A stretch of DNA of 64,000 nt, taken from Lamellibrachia columna. Lineage: Eukaryota > Annelida > Polychaeta > Sabellida > Siboglinidae. Positions 9,221 through 21,605 of the stretch are shown here, piece by piece. The first letter of the stretch is position 1. Every line of letters begins with the position of its first letter. The stretch lies in contig OY759273.1 of assembly GCA_963662155.1 (NCBI GenBank), positions 31,403,536 through 31,467,535 on the forward strand. The letters are read 5' to 3'. The notes under the pieces were generated by a model that saw only the letters and a list, made by a program, of their open reading frames with translations, was not told the origin of the DNA and searched no databases. Made by a program: the position numbers and the translations under genes.

Positions 9221-11155
9221 CTGTATACTGATGTAAGATAATAAACTGTTGTTGGGCACAGCCTTTTAAACCATATATAAATGAATACCTGACTTCAATG
9301 ATAGCCCAATTCAACCGATGATTAATTGTGGTGGAAGCAAAGCAACATCCTGTTCCGTGGTTCACGGGCCAATTGCTATCATATTGTCACGGGTTGTTAA
9401 CATCACTGCTACAAAAACTTTGACCACTTTTCATTTAGGTTAGTGTCATTGTTTGGAGTTCAGGGGATGTCACATGACATGGAGTTGGGCTAGTGTTGAA
9501 GCAAGGTGCAGGGTATTTACTTTCAACATTACTAAATCACCAGATTAGGAACGACCGGATTTGTATTGGCTCAGGAAATTAATCAACAAAGAAGCGTCAT
9601 GACGAGTAAAGACCGAACACGAATTATGAGGTGTCATTGTCTCCGTGTCAGATCAGTAGAGAAGCCAGATCTTCCTCATTATCATCATCATCGAATACAT
9701 CATCAGCTCCTCCAAGTTAATATGTAATGTTGTTGATGTATTCGATGGTGCACGGTCTCAAGTACTTTGTGTCGTCTTGTTTGGCTTTCTTAACTGGTAC
9801 CATACATATACATAAAATGGACAGGTTGGGGATGACAACGATGGAGACAAGCACATGTACCTGGTCAGTCTGATATTCGGTCAGTTAAATTTTTGACTTT
9901 GTTTCTAGTGATTGACTTTTTGAAATGTGAGTCGAAGTGGCCCTTATAGTCCTTGATCATGTCACTCGTCTATGCAACAGTTTCGAACCGCGTTGCAATA
10001 ATTTCATGCCATTCCGCGAACATTTCCACTGAGTCTTTTTACGCCCCATCTTCTCAATCGCTACAAGCTCGCTATCGCACGGCAAGAACGAATGTCCGCG
10101 TGATGAAGAGCAAAATCGAATCATCTTGTGGTTGTGGTTGTGTTCCCTGGTCCCAATTGCTGAGAACATCCAAGTGCTTAACTCTTGGAGGAACCTTCGT
10201 CTGGATAAAGTGACTGAGAAAAAAAATCACCACACTACGTCTTTCTGTAGGCTGTTGTTTCGCGTCATGTACACATGACGGGTTTTTCAATGTTACACGA
10301 ATGGAAGCAGTAGTTATATAATCACAGCTGCTTCTTATTTTGACCTCACTCTTCCTTCCTCCATCTTTTATCGATAATTTCACCTTGATCCATTGCGGCT
10401 TATTGCGGTGGGAACTACCGGTAGCCACCTAGCGGAATACACAGTGTGAGTACAAAACCGTCCAAACATGGAGTTGGGTCAATGTTGAAGTCAAACGCTT
10501 TTTAACGATGCATTTGCGCGGCCTCTGTAGTGCATTTGGGTGATTCTGCATTACAGATAGATAGCTGTTTGACTGTTGGTCCGCAAGGCATACTCAACTC
10601 AATAAAGCAAAATATTGGAGTTGGGCTGTTGTTGAAGTCAGGTATTCAAACAATTAATTCCATAAATCCAGACATATGCGTGTGTCAAATGTTATCATCT
10701 CTGTTGATATACATACTTATTCTCACGTACGACATGTTACAAAAGAAACAGAACAAGTTTGTAAAAACAAGATATTCACTAGTCTGGCATAACAGCCTGT
10801 TTTAGACTTTTCAGAAATATATTGCTAGCATTTCCAATTTAAATTATTAGCTAATTTCTGGGAACATAGAAGGGGAGACCGGGAAGGGTGGTGCAAATTT
10901 CACTTAAATTATTTGTTTCTTAAGGTAACTTAGATAAGGTATGTCCGCTTGGTATACGTATGTTTCCTATTCCTTCATGTATTAGTAGACAAACTAATAA
11001 TTATACAGAGAATAGTCTACACAAATGCTAAACATAAAAAAGCTAAAAAATAACCGTGTTAAAATAGTATATAAAGCTATTTTAAATATAGTTTGTAATG
11101 TGAGTCAAATTAAGGAAATGATCTTGAAACTGCCAACAAATTAAATATACTATAC
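9221..11155. other. Intron, no gene recognised
   Basis: Long intron part. ATGGAGTTGGG(C/T)TA-like words with GTTGAAG recur near 9479, 10,469 and 10,612, perhaps an old dispersed duplication. The sequence AGGGGAGACCGGG at 10,870 resembles the terminal repeat of the transposon at 24,093, but no second end was found. Confidence 0.4.
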
Positions 11156-11159
11156 GTGG

Positions 11160-11960
11160 CAGGATTCTTCGGTCAGATGTGGCCGAAATCGCCCAATAAT
11201 TCTAATCTGATAGTAGCAACGTTTCACAGTATTGGCAATCTGGTGTTCCATTTTCAGGTTGCTATCAAATTGCACACCCACATTGCGCACACACGATGAA
11301 GGACGAATTCTATGAACGGCTACTGTAATGTATACGTCGGCAGACAGACTCTCGCGTTACTACGCTGGGAAGAAGACGATCGCCTCTAATTTCTCTCTTA
11401 ACGTTTAACAGGTTTTTGGTTAACCAGGGAGCCACTTCCGCTACACACAATTCCACCTTTTTCAGTGCCACCACAATGGATTCATCACTTTCAGCCGTGA
11501 TGTAGATTTGAGTGTCGCCAGCATAACAATGATACTGCATACCGTGTCTAGCAACAATACCTTTGATAGGTTTGGTGTACATGCAATACAATGTAGGGCC
11601 CTTGTGGAACGCCACACATCAACATTGAATCAACCGACTCGGCGCTTCCCACTGCCACTGATGTACGATTGCAGCCACGCAAGCGCCTTGTCAGTGATGC
11701 TGAATGAGTGCTCAAGTCGAGTCATCAGCTACTCATGATCGACTGTATCAAATGCGCACGACAAATCAAGCATCAGGAGGATTGTTTTACATGTTCTGTA
11801 CAGTGCCGCGGCGATGTAATTTTTGACACAGAGTAGCGCTGTTTCAGTAGAGTGGAAAAGCTTCTTGTTTTCCACAAAACCGTTGGACTCATCGGCTAGC
11901 AGCATTAGGCTGGATATATGGAATAAACGACTGCAATATACACAGAGAGTCGTCAAAATA
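11160..11960 (-). pseudogene. CR1-like LINE reverse transcriptase fragment
   Basis: Reading the minus strand from about 11,956 down: HSTETALLCVKN, then LLMLDLSCAFDTVDHE (RT motif A region), then CYAGDTQIYI (RT catalytic box, normally YADD). Next comes NVGVQFDSNLKMEHQIANTV, the conserved stretch after the RT palm in CR1/Jockey-group elements. The frames are broken between segments. The second residue of the active box is Gly, not Ala, but the catalytic Asp of motif A is present. The copy is truncated at both ends, lies inside the STELLO-like intron in the same orientation, and is certainly inactive. Confidence 0.8.
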
Positions 11961-12698
11961 TGATTGCGACCAGCAAGGTCTGGTCAAACACGGCTTTGCT
12001 GTAGTGATCACTATTAATCGTCTGCGTACTGGGGTCGGACGATTAAAGACAACCATTACAGTACATCGTCGAGATGCAATCAACGAAATGCAATTGTGGT
12101 GAACTCAATACAATATCCCACGTCCTAAGTTGAATCTTAATACCTTTGCCATGGCCACCGACGCCGTCCTGCCGCAGATGGACTAATGCCTCGGTGCTTT
12201 CTGGATTGCCATGGCAAAACAGGCTTTCCGTGCAGGCCAATCACTGTTCGCCAAGTTGTCAAAACAATAGCATCAGCGGATCCAGGGGGTCTTAGAACCC
12301 CCAGGCCATGGAGGGGGGTCTTAGACTCCCCTGTGTCCGTGGCAAATATTACATTAAAGGACAACATATATAGGCCTACATCGGAACTAGTGTCAATGTA
12401 AAGACTGAAGTATTAGCAGCCGGCTAATATTAACCCTTTGTAGGTAGAACGCGACCCCTCCTCCAGTTTTTAAGTAGAAGAACATATGACTACCGCTGAC
12501 AGAGACCCCCCTGCCAACACGCCCACCTGCTATAGTTTGTCTCATCATGCCCCACAGTAAAGTCGAATCTGGTCGGATCTTTTTGGTGGTAAGCAAGATT
12601 GATACTGGATGGGCATCGCTCAGATTTGGTCAAGGAGACATTTGCTGTCCAGCACTCGCGAAATGTGAACTGCAACTTTTTGCTTGATAACCGCTGTA

Positions 12699-12702
<4 letters not shown>

Positions 12703-12775
<73 letters not shown>
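12703..12775. repeat. (TA)n microsatellite
   Basis: Pure TA run of about 73 bp. The Ile/Tyr-rich frames across it are artefacts. Confidence 0.98.
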
Positions 12776-12776
<1 letters not shown>

Positions 12777-13505
12777 TCTATTCCTCTGTGCTTGCTCGGT
12801 CAATGAGCCTACTTTACTGTACTTTACTATAACATTTAACAGTGTGCAGTCATATAATTATAGCGAGTGGTGACGCATTGAGCTATTGAAATCTGCGCTC
12901 TTAACTCAAAACACTGTTTTGCTGTCTCGGGTAAATTGACACGTAACGTAATCCCACACGAGAAACTAAACACGCCTCGTGTTTTTCCTTGGCCACCAGT
13001 CAGGAGTAATCGTCTACACAGTGTGTTATTGTGTTTATCACATTAGCGAAACTCAATGGTTTTATCATGGTCAACTTACATGTTCATAGATTCAACCAAA
13101 GTGGGAACGTCACAATGTAATATACATTCATTTAAAAATAGTAATTAAGGTACAACATTAGAAATATATAGCATATAGGCATATTATTGAAAGCAAAGTT
13201 TGATTCTACAAATATACATAAGTAATCAAATCACAACTACAAGTCTTAAAGAAAAATAATACAATCACAATATATATTTGCCCAAATCAACTCAATCAAT
13301 AACTATTCTTTTTAAAATATGTAATTTATCTCAGACGTCATTAAAAAAATATAGCGAGTGTAGACGAAGATGCAACATCTGTATAAGGTAGAACGTAAAT
13401 TTGTACTTATTTAAGTTAACTTAAACACAAGTAGATATCCCATGAAACATCTACACAAATATCTGCTACAAGGAAACAGTATGTACTATTTACGACGAAA
13501 ATTGC
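12776..13505. other. Intron, no gene recognised
   Basis: AT-rich DNA between the (TA)n tract and the 46-bp minisatellite. Nothing else seen. Confidence 0.4.
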
Positions 13506-13512
13506 CTGACAG

Positions 13513-13972
13513 TTATGGCCGGGCGGGAGGCTGGGGGGTAGGAACGTACTCCGCTGATGTTATGGCCGGGCGGGAGGCTGGGGGTAGGAACGTACTCCGC
13601 TGATGTTATGGCCGGGCGGGAGGCTGGGGGTAGGAACGTACTCCGCTGGTGTTATGGCCGGGCGGGAGGCTGGGGGTAGGAACGTACTCCGCTGATGTTA
13701 TGGCCGGGCGGGAGGCTGGGGGTAGGAACGTACTCCGCTGATGTTATGGCCGGGTGGGAGGCTGGGGGTAGGAACGTACTCCGCTGTTGTTATGGCCGGG
13801 TGGGAGGCTGGGGGTAGGAACGTACTCCGCTGGTGTTATGGCCGGGCGGGAGGCTGGGGGTAGGAACGTACTCCGCTGGTGTTATGGCCGGGTGGGAGGC
13901 TGGGTGGGAACGAACTCTGCTGGTGTTATGGCCGGGCGGGAGGCTGGGTGGGAACGAACTCTGCTGGTGTTA
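13513..13972. repeat. 46-bp minisatellite, about 10 copies
   Basis: The unit contains TGTTATGGCCGGGCGGGAGG followed by CTGGGGGTAGGAACGTACTCCGCTGA. The last two copies have diverged (TGGGTGGGAACGAACTC). It is GC-rich, in sharp contrast to the AT-rich surroundings, and lies in the first intron of the minus-strand STELLO-like gene. Confidence 0.95.
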
Positions 13973-14216
13973 TATTTCAATGCTGTGTTTGGGAGGTTCT
14001 GAGTGGCTGCCATTGGACGGCTTATGTACTTTGGCTGGAAAACAAGAATTAATTGGTCATTGTTGGAGTATGCCGTGTACATTTCTTTGTCCATATTTGA
14101 GGTGACCACCAGCAGCGCAGCTGTGGATCTGACAATTTGAAATTGTTCATCGCCTTCCACAGATAATCAATCATTGTATGAATATGGGTAGACATTTGTA
14201 CATTTGAAGTACTTAC

Positions 14217-14309
14217 CAAACACACGATGAGCGCGAAACCAATGAACAGAAAGTATGGAAGCCGATTCAGACGTCCAAGTAGCCTCTTAGTCTTAGTCGT
14301 CAGAAACAT
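14217..14309 (-). CDS. STELLO-like first exon: type II signal anchor
   Basis: The ATG (14,309-14,307) opens 31 codons: a basic start (MFLTTKTKRLLGRLNR), then the membrane helix LPYFLFIGFALIVCL. A strong donor, G|GTAAGTACTT, follows at 14,217/14,216 in phase 0. The plus-strand paralogue has the same design: a 43-codon first exon with a basic N terminus, one helix and a phase 0 donor. A short basic cytosolic tail plus one helix is typical of Golgi type II glycosyltransferases. The link to the exon at 9206 rests on orientation, phase and architecture, across a 5-kb intron full of repeats. Confidence 0.55.
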
Positions 14310-14824
14310 TCTATTGAATCTAAAACATAACGGTCAGCAACTATAAGCAGGATATTATTCTTATTTAATCCTATACGTCGTGTATTCAGTCGTAAAAACA
14401 CGAGCAACCAAATCAGAGATAACATCAATCTTTATAATTTTTGTTTACAATTAGACTTAGTCCATGGACCAAATGGGGAAACGCTGACACCTGAGCTTTG
14501 CTGCATTCGTGTATTTTGTGGTGACTTAATACAACCAGTGTCGTTGGCAATGCATGAAAGTACGGTGAATGTGGTAAGGATAGATAGTAACCCATTTTAT
14601 CTAACAACAACAAATGTGTCCACCGTTGCACCGCACCGCTCTTTCTCATTCATTTGACGACGCTGTTCATCTTTGTGACGTTTTCTAGTATTTGCTTTCA
14701 TTTTGACTAAAGGATGGCTATCAGTCACATGACAAGGGTCTTAATACGATAACAAATGCAAATTATGACTCGTGGCAACGTTTACTGAAACGTTTCGATT
14801 TTGGCCACGATACTTTTTTTCTAA

Positions 14825-14825
<1 letters not shown>
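14310..14825. other. Upstream of the minus-strand STELLO-like gene
   Basis: Would contain the promoter of the minus-strand gene. I see no TATA box at a convincing distance and none of the 47-56-bp promoter repeats found before the paralogue at 54 kb. Confidence 0.3.

Positions 14826-14827
<2 letters not shown>

Positions 14828-14900
<73 letters not shown>
14828..14900. repeat. (TA)n microsatellite
   Basis: Pure TA run of about 72 bp. Confidence 0.98.
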
Positions 14901-14902
<2 letters not shown>

Positions 14903-16005
14903 ATTTCATCGATTTTTTTCTATGAACGCTGCAGTAAAGTCCGCCTTTGTTTATTCTGGAATCCCAGACGTGCGTCTGTAAATACCCTGTTGATCAGACA
15001 GAGCAAGTACATCTGAAACGGCTGGTGTTTGACTCCATTGATACTTCCGAAAAACAACCTGCTTTATTGTGAAACTCCAAACTTAACGTTCGGAAAGATA
15101 TTTGTAGATATAATGGATCAACCCTGACAACAGTTCCGCAATTTAATTAGCATCAGGCTTCAGAATATATATTAGTTAGTTTGTAATATGGTAATTTGCA
15201 ACATTGTAACGTCGCAACGTGAAAGTACAAATAATACTCTTAACAGAGGAAGGTGGCGTGCGATGGTTTCCGCCATATTTCATCCAAGAAGCGCCTATTT
15301 TCTTCGCAAGTCGCTCATAGCGACCTTTTCCAAAGAATATCCATCCCACGAACTGTTCATAGCGACCACATATGCAATAAGTTGACGTATATTCATCCAA
15401 AGAACTTCCATTGCAATCACATATGGAATAATGTGGCCTACCTTCCTTACAGTAGGTAAATGGAGGGAGAACGCCCACATCCCGATTTGTTAGAAAACAA
15501 TATTGTTTGGCCTTTATTCTTACTTGATAACTAACTTAGTCTAAGAGCTTAATCAACGACTCGTAGTGTTATCTACAGAAGCGATCAATATCTACACAAG
15601 CGGAAAGGTTTGAAGGAAGTGGATATTGGAAAGATGAAACTACAATATGCGTGTAACGACACACTACACTGGAGGAGTTTCGTGAAATCAATCCTTGATT
15701 TCATGCCTACAATTTCGAGAGCAACAGATGGAATTAAAACACAATGACTGGTTTGGCCTACTCTTTTTTTGCCAACTCTGCGCGATCTCAAACTGTGCAT
15801 TCATCGCATTATGTTTGAGTACACTGTAGGCCTCATCACGCTGCTCCAGGGTTCAATGCAGGATGTTCTCCGGACCTCGAAGAATTCACCCTGGTAATTT
15901 ATCGACAACAGACAAAAAGCAGATGCGGAGTACAGTGAGGTATACAAGATGATTGAACAGATGGCTTACACAGCTGGGAAAGTGATCTCAGTCCCAAGGC
16001 ACGCT
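14901..16005. other. Intergenic, nothing recognised
   Basis: No supported gene. ATTCATCCAAAGAA and CACATATG(C/G)AATAA words repeat around 15,290-15,430, suggesting a small local duplication. Confidence 0.4.
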
Positions 16006-16011
16006 GGGAGG

Positions 16012-16764
16012 CAGACCACGAGAAACCCTTGGAGGCAGACCATGAGAAACAACTTGGAGGCAGACCATGAGAAACAACGTGGAGGCAGACCATGAGAAAC
16101 AACGTGGAGGCAGACCACGAGAAACAACTTGGAGGCAGACCACGAGAAACAACGTGGAGGCAGACCATGAGAAACAACGTGGTGGCAGACCATGAGAAAC
16201 AACTTGGAGGCAGACCATGAGAAACACTTGGAGGCAGACCATGAGAAACAACTTGGAGGCAGACGATGAGAAACAGCGTGGAGGCAGACCATGAGAAACA
16301 ACTTGGAGGCAGACCATGAGAAACAACGTGGAGGCAGACCATGAGAAACAACGTCAAGGGAGACCACGAGAAACAACTTGGAGGCAGACCACGAGAAACA
16401 ACGTGGAGGCAGACGATGAGAAACAACGTGGAGGCAGACCATGAGAAACAACGTGGAGGCAGACCATGAGAAACAACGTGGAGACAGACCACGAGAAACA
16501 ACGTGGAGACAGACCACGAGAAACAACGTGGAGGCAGACCATGAGAAACAACGTGGAGGCAGACCACGAGAAACAACGTGGAGGCAGACCATGAGAAACA
16601 ACGTGGAGGCGGACCACGAGAAACAACTTGGAGGCAGACCACGAGAAACAACGTGGAGGCAGACCATGAGAAACAACGTGGAGACAGACCATGAGAAACA
16701 ACGTGGAGACAGACCACAAGAAACAACGTGGAGGCAGACCACAAGAAACAACGTGGAGGCAGAC
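16012..16764. repeat. 25-bp minisatellite, about 30 copies
   Basis: The unit is GGAGGCAGACCATGAGAAAC plus AACGT, with C/T and G/T variants. As 25 is not a multiple of 3, a stop-free unit keeps several frames open on both strands for hundreds of codons, repeating every 25 residues. The open frames of 301 and 311 codons on the minus strand are products of this and not genes. Confidence 0.95.
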
Positions 16765-16910
16765 ACCCCAGAAATATACTGGCGATACTTAATATTCCTA
16801 CCATTTCTAAACCACCTTCTCCAAGAATTGGACACGGGATCCAGTGTGATCACAGGGACAGCTGTGCCCTGCCAGAAGCTCCTATCCAATAACGTGGGCA
16901 AGCTGACGAT

Positions 16911-17192
16911 GCTAACATAACCGACCTACAAGACTGTTGTTGCCAGGACCTGCCACCCCTAACGTCTGTACAAGCTGACAGATGCTAACATAACCGACCT
17001 ACAAGAATGATGTTGCCAGGACCTGCCACCCCTAACATCTGTACAAGCTGACATATGCTAACATAACCGACCTACAAGACTGTTGTTGCCAGGACCTGCC
17101 ACCCCTAACGTCTGTACAAGCTGACAGATGCTAACATAACCGACCTACAAGAATGATGTTGCCAGGACCTGCCACCCCTAACGTCTGTACAA
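16911..17192. repeat. 73-bp tandem repeat, four copies
   Basis: GCTAACATAACCGACCTACA starts units at 16,911, 16,984, 17,057 and 17,130. Units 1 and 3 share one variant (AAGACTGTTG) and units 2 and 4 another (AAGAATGATG), so the array grew as a 146-bp dimer. Confidence 0.95.
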
Positions 17193-18393
17193 TATGAAGT
17201 TACACTGTAGTAGAAGAAATTGGATTCGTCAGAAGAAACAAAGCCCTATAATCTACAGAAAACAATGAGTGCAACATCCATCTCCATGTTCCCAAATCTT
17301 TTCCGTATTTTCACTTAATATCGGTCACAAGTGCCGTGGTGGAGCATACTACAGTATATTAATATATTAAACATTTCAGCGTGTTAATTTTAATTAATAT
17401 GATGATAAAATTATCCACGGTGGTTCACAAATCATCCACCTGAGTAAACGTTCACCACGTAATGGCCCGGAAAGCACCTTATCAAGAATAGTAACTACAT
17501 TCCCAGGTCCCCTTTGCATGGATTGTAAAACATTATGCCAATTCCACGAAAATGCGGGACACTTGTTTTTCATCTTGTAAAAATGCGGCACTGTCCTGCG
17601 GAATGCTGTTAACACAGCGTAATTAACGCGTCCGTTGCTTGTCCACTGTTTCCGCTGAATTTCGCTCTTTTCCTTCCGAGCAGGTGACGCTTGCTTGTGA
17701 CGTCTGCTGTAGCGTTCGCGCGATCACTCGCTTCCATTTTTCCAATTAATGTTTATGCAAGCTGCACGTTTGCTTCCGCGAGTGCAGCCAAATATATTAT
17801 ATAAATAATATATTAGTTTGTTTTACCGATCCAGATTTCTTCCAGGTTTTTTAATAACGAGCAGTAAAAAAACGTAACGAATGGGAAAACTATTCGTACT
17901 CACAGTTTTTTGTCAGTCGGCAAACTACAAAATAACAATGCTAATTAACCATTGAACTAAGATGGCGAAAAGACCATCGTTGTGAAGGCTGAAACGATTT
18001 CTCACTTGTGTGCTGCGACTGACAGAGAACTCAAACTACAGTCTATTCGATCACAATACTGTTGCCGAAAAGTGATCCCCTTTTCCCCCGCTGTGGTTCG
18101 TCGTTGTCAACTCGGTGTGCGTGTGCGTGTGTGTTTGTGTGTGTGCGTGTGTGTGCGTGTCATTTTGACGTGACATAACCATTACAGAAAGCTTAGCGTA
18201 ACACAACAGTGATGCCATAATACACAACAGTTGAGAAACTCATAATACCAACGTTATTGATTCTAAACTGTATAAGCACGCACGCACACGCACACGCATG
18301 CGAGCACACATAAAACATGAAGTTTGAAGATCCGCCAACCAATGCCCCAGTGCATCGAACGGTGGCACAACAGTTGCTCTACTTACGAAGGAC
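17193..18393. other. Intergenic, nothing recognised
   Basis: Includes a (GTGTGC)n run at about 18,116-18,160 and a related ACGC/CACG run near 18,283-18,305. No gene seen. Confidence 0.4.
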
Positions 18394-18401
18394 ACCATGA
18401 C

Positions 18402-21193
18402 CAATGGCGGATCAACCTATAGGCACTATAGGCACATGCCTAGGGCCCACGAAGCGAAGGGGCCCACGAAGACAAGGGGCCCACGAAGGGAAGGGGCCCA
18501 CGAAAACAGCCGAGCATATTTTTGTAGACTGAATGTTCCCGAAAACCAGTTATGTTTTGGCATATCCTGATGTAGGCCTTACCTGTTTTAATGTTTTTTA
18601 CAGATATTACAGAGGTGTTATTAAGGAGTGATCATTATTTATCGTGGAGCGAGTGAGGTGGAAGTATTGGTTGGATTTGAAATCCAGCTCACCCCCAAAT
18701 CATGTGCACTAAAAACTTAGCCCTCCCTTCATTCCTTGGTTTCCCTCCTGATAAATTATGACCGCTGCCTGTTTTCAGCAGTGCTTTCCGAAAATTGCGC
18801 AGGAATTGATAGACCATTTTACAAGAAACCCACCATCACAGAAATTGGAAAAGGATCTTCACAGATTGGCGAGATCGTAAACGTCCAAGACAAGATATGT
18901 ACAACGGAAATTCTTTGTTCGATGGCTTGCTAAGGAGGAGAGTGTAACGAGGGACTGGTTGATGTATTCTCCATCAACTGGAAATGTGTATTGTTATTTA
19001 TGTAAGCTACTCACGAGCGGAAGTGATAGCTTTTCTCTGAATGGTTTCAATGACTGGGAAAATGCGCACAGAATCACGACACATGAGCGTAGCGATAGTA
19101 ACTCAGTAGCTGTAAAGAAGGGGTTCGAAAGTGCAAAAGCGCATCATGTTGATTCTGCGATCGCAAAGCAGCTGGAGAATGAGCAGCAATACTGGATCGA
19201 ACTCTTCAAGCGCATCGTTGCCGTTGTTACCTTCTTGGCAGAGTCAGAGAGAGGACACCCGTTCCGGGACCACGCCGAGTTGTTTGGGCAGAAGTACAAT
19301 GGTACTTAGGCTTGTTAGAGTTGCACTCAAAGTTCGTCCCTTTTCTGGCCGAACATATTCACCGATATGGGAATAAAGGAAGAGGTCAAGTATCATATCT
19401 CTCTTCAACAATCTGTGAAGAATTCGTCAAGCTGTTATCGGACAGGGTGAAAGATAAAATAATTGCTGAAATAAAGAAGGCGAAATACTACTCTATCAGC
19501 ATAGATTCCACACCCGATATAGCACACATCGATCAACTGAGCATCGTCGTGCGATACGTTCGGATTGACGGACTACCCGTAGAACACTTCCTGGCGTTCA
19601 TAGACATTGAGAAACACGACGGGAAATACTTGTTCGAAACACTCAAGTCTTTCCTAGACGAATGCGGAATAAAGCTTGAGGATTGCCGTGGACAAATGTA
19701 TGACAATGCGAGAAATATGTCTGGAACTTATTCTGGAGTCCAGGCAAGATTTCACCAGGTGAACCCTCTTGTTGAATTGGTACCATGCGCAGCGCAAAGC
19801 CTACATTTAGTTGGGACCGCAGCGGTCGAATCCAGCACTGATGCGGTCAGGTTTTTCGCCATGTTCAGCGACTTTACACATTCTTGTCAGCCTCGCCACA
19901 GATGTGGTCGAAACTATTAGAGAACCTACAGAAACAGTCTCCAGTGGTAAAGAGCCTATAAGAAACACGATGGTCTGCTCGAGCAGATGCCGTGAAGGCG
20001 CTGGCATCAAACTACAAAGTAATACAAAACTCTGTTGACGCGATAGCTAGAAATTCTACCCAACCTCCACTTGTCGTGCTCGAGGCAAAGTCTTTGGTGA
20101 GCAAACGGAGCTATCTGAATATCGTCCTGATGTACATTGTGTGGAACAACATCCTGGACCGAGTTAACAAGGCATTGCAAGCTCCAGGAATTGAGATCGG
20201 TTCAGTGGTTATGCATTACCGTGTCTCGGTGGAACACATCCATTCTTTGCGTGACTCAGAAAGGTTCGATCGATTCGAGAATGAAACAAAGTCCGTTGCA
20301 CCAGGACTTGATTACGATGATGAAAACAAGCGAGCAAAGAAGATAAATTTGTTCCACGACGAAACACCAGAAGAGGTCAAAGTGAGCGGCTGTCGAGAGA
20401 ACTTCTGAGTGGACACGTACCTAGTCATCATTGAACAGATCACTCTCCGAAATCAAGAAACGGAAGGCCGCCTACACGAATGTCTATGAACGTTTCAGGA
20501 GATTCGATCTCTCGCCGACAGCGATATCACTTCGAAGTGCGAAGAGCTCACTCGGTATTACGATAATGATATTGAGCCTGATTTTGAGAAGGAATTCCGT
20601 CTCTTCACAAAATATGGAGACTTCGAGAAAGGTGCCGAGATGATAACCTTTCTTCATGAAAATAAGCTGATTACCAGTTTCCCTAATGTTCACATTGCGC
20701 TACGGATATATTTGTAAATGTTCGGCTCAAGCTGCGAAGGCGAGCGATCTTTCTCTGTACTGAAACATCAAAGACTACCAGCGTTCCACGATGGGTCAAT
20801 CGCGGTTGTCGGCACTGTCACGTTTAGCCATAGAGTCGGAAATGATGCGTTCATGATGACATTATTAGCTCGTTTGCCATCAAGAAAATACGCAAGTTAA
20901 AACTGTAGACTACGCATCGCTAAGCCTTAGGTGTGAGATGGTGTTAGTCGACTTCGACAATCGCTACCAGCCTACCGTACACCACGACAATATCTGCGAT
21001 ATGTAACTTGCAATGGTTGACTTTTAAAAGAAACACTGTTCGTGTATTAGCTTTATCGATGATTCATACATGTACATTATGCTGTGTAAATATAAATAGT
21101 GAAATGCTAACTTGAAAATCTTGTCGTGGGTTTACTTGGGGCCCACGAAAGTGCCGGGTGCTTAGGGCCCACGAATGTCTTAATCCGCCACTG
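18402..21193 (+). mobile_element. Complete hAT DNA transposon, 2.8 kb, 8-bp TSD
   Basis: The left end starts CAATGGCGGATCAACC. The right end, read on the minus strand, starts CAGTGGCGGATTAAGAC. The direct repeat ACCATGAC occurs immediately outside both ends (18,394-18,401 and 21,194-21,201), the 8-bp duplication diagnostic of hAT insertion. Both subterminal regions carry several GGGCCCACGAA copies, possible transposase binding sites. The transposase inside is broken. Both ends and the TSD are clean, so the insertion is probably fairly young even though the gene has decayed. Confidence 0.93.
18728..20900 (+). pseudogene. hAT transposase (DUF4371/ZMYM-like group), broken
   Basis: Segments in order: an N-terminal part at about 18,740-18,935; a zinc-finger-like part with VYCYLCKLLTSGSDSF at 18,959-19,309; a stop; then a long piece at 19,312-19,920. 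The long piece contains YYSISIDSTPDIAHIDQLSI, GQMYDNARNMSGTYSGVQAR and PCAAQSLHLVG, all hallmarks of DUF4371-containing hAT transposases related to ZMYM proteins. A C-terminal dimerisation region follows near 20,720-20,880, with CEGERSFSVLK in one frame and STMGQSRLSALSRLAIE in another. At least four frame breaks separate the pieces, so no active enzyme is made. The D of SIDST and of the YDNA motif is kept. Confidence 0.88.
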
Positions 21194-21605
21194 ACCATGA
21201 CAGTCACACAGAAAAAGTGATCAATGCTTAAAGCGAAACAAAAGTCATGATTTGGGGCCTATGCACCTATAAGCGTTACTAAAACATAACCATTTGCAAA
21301 AACAAGTAAGAATATCACGCCAGTAGTTTACTAGGAAAACTTTTTTTAACACACAGAATCTCAATGTAATGGGCCGCGCCATACTGTTGGAATGATAACC
21401 CTGCGTCACCAGTGTCAAAGTGTAGCAATATTCGCTCGCCAAATGAAAATAACACGTTTGTTTGAGACTGCGTTGGTTCTGTGTATGCCGCGTGTGCTTA
21501 TCTGTGTCGCTGGTTAAGCGCTCAGTCAACTGGAGAAATAATCGGAATCTCCCACTATTAGAGCACATTCTGAGTAAACTATTGGCGTGATATTCTTGAT
21601 TTTAT

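Noticed and set aside
16012..16764. CRISPR-like regular repeats
   Set aside because: Repeats are head to tail with no spacers, and the window is clearly animal-like DNA.
16012..16901. Open frames of 301 and 311 codons on the minus strand, and others on both strands
   Set aside because: They are translations of a 25-bp minisatellite and appear in several frames at once. No domain or splice context.
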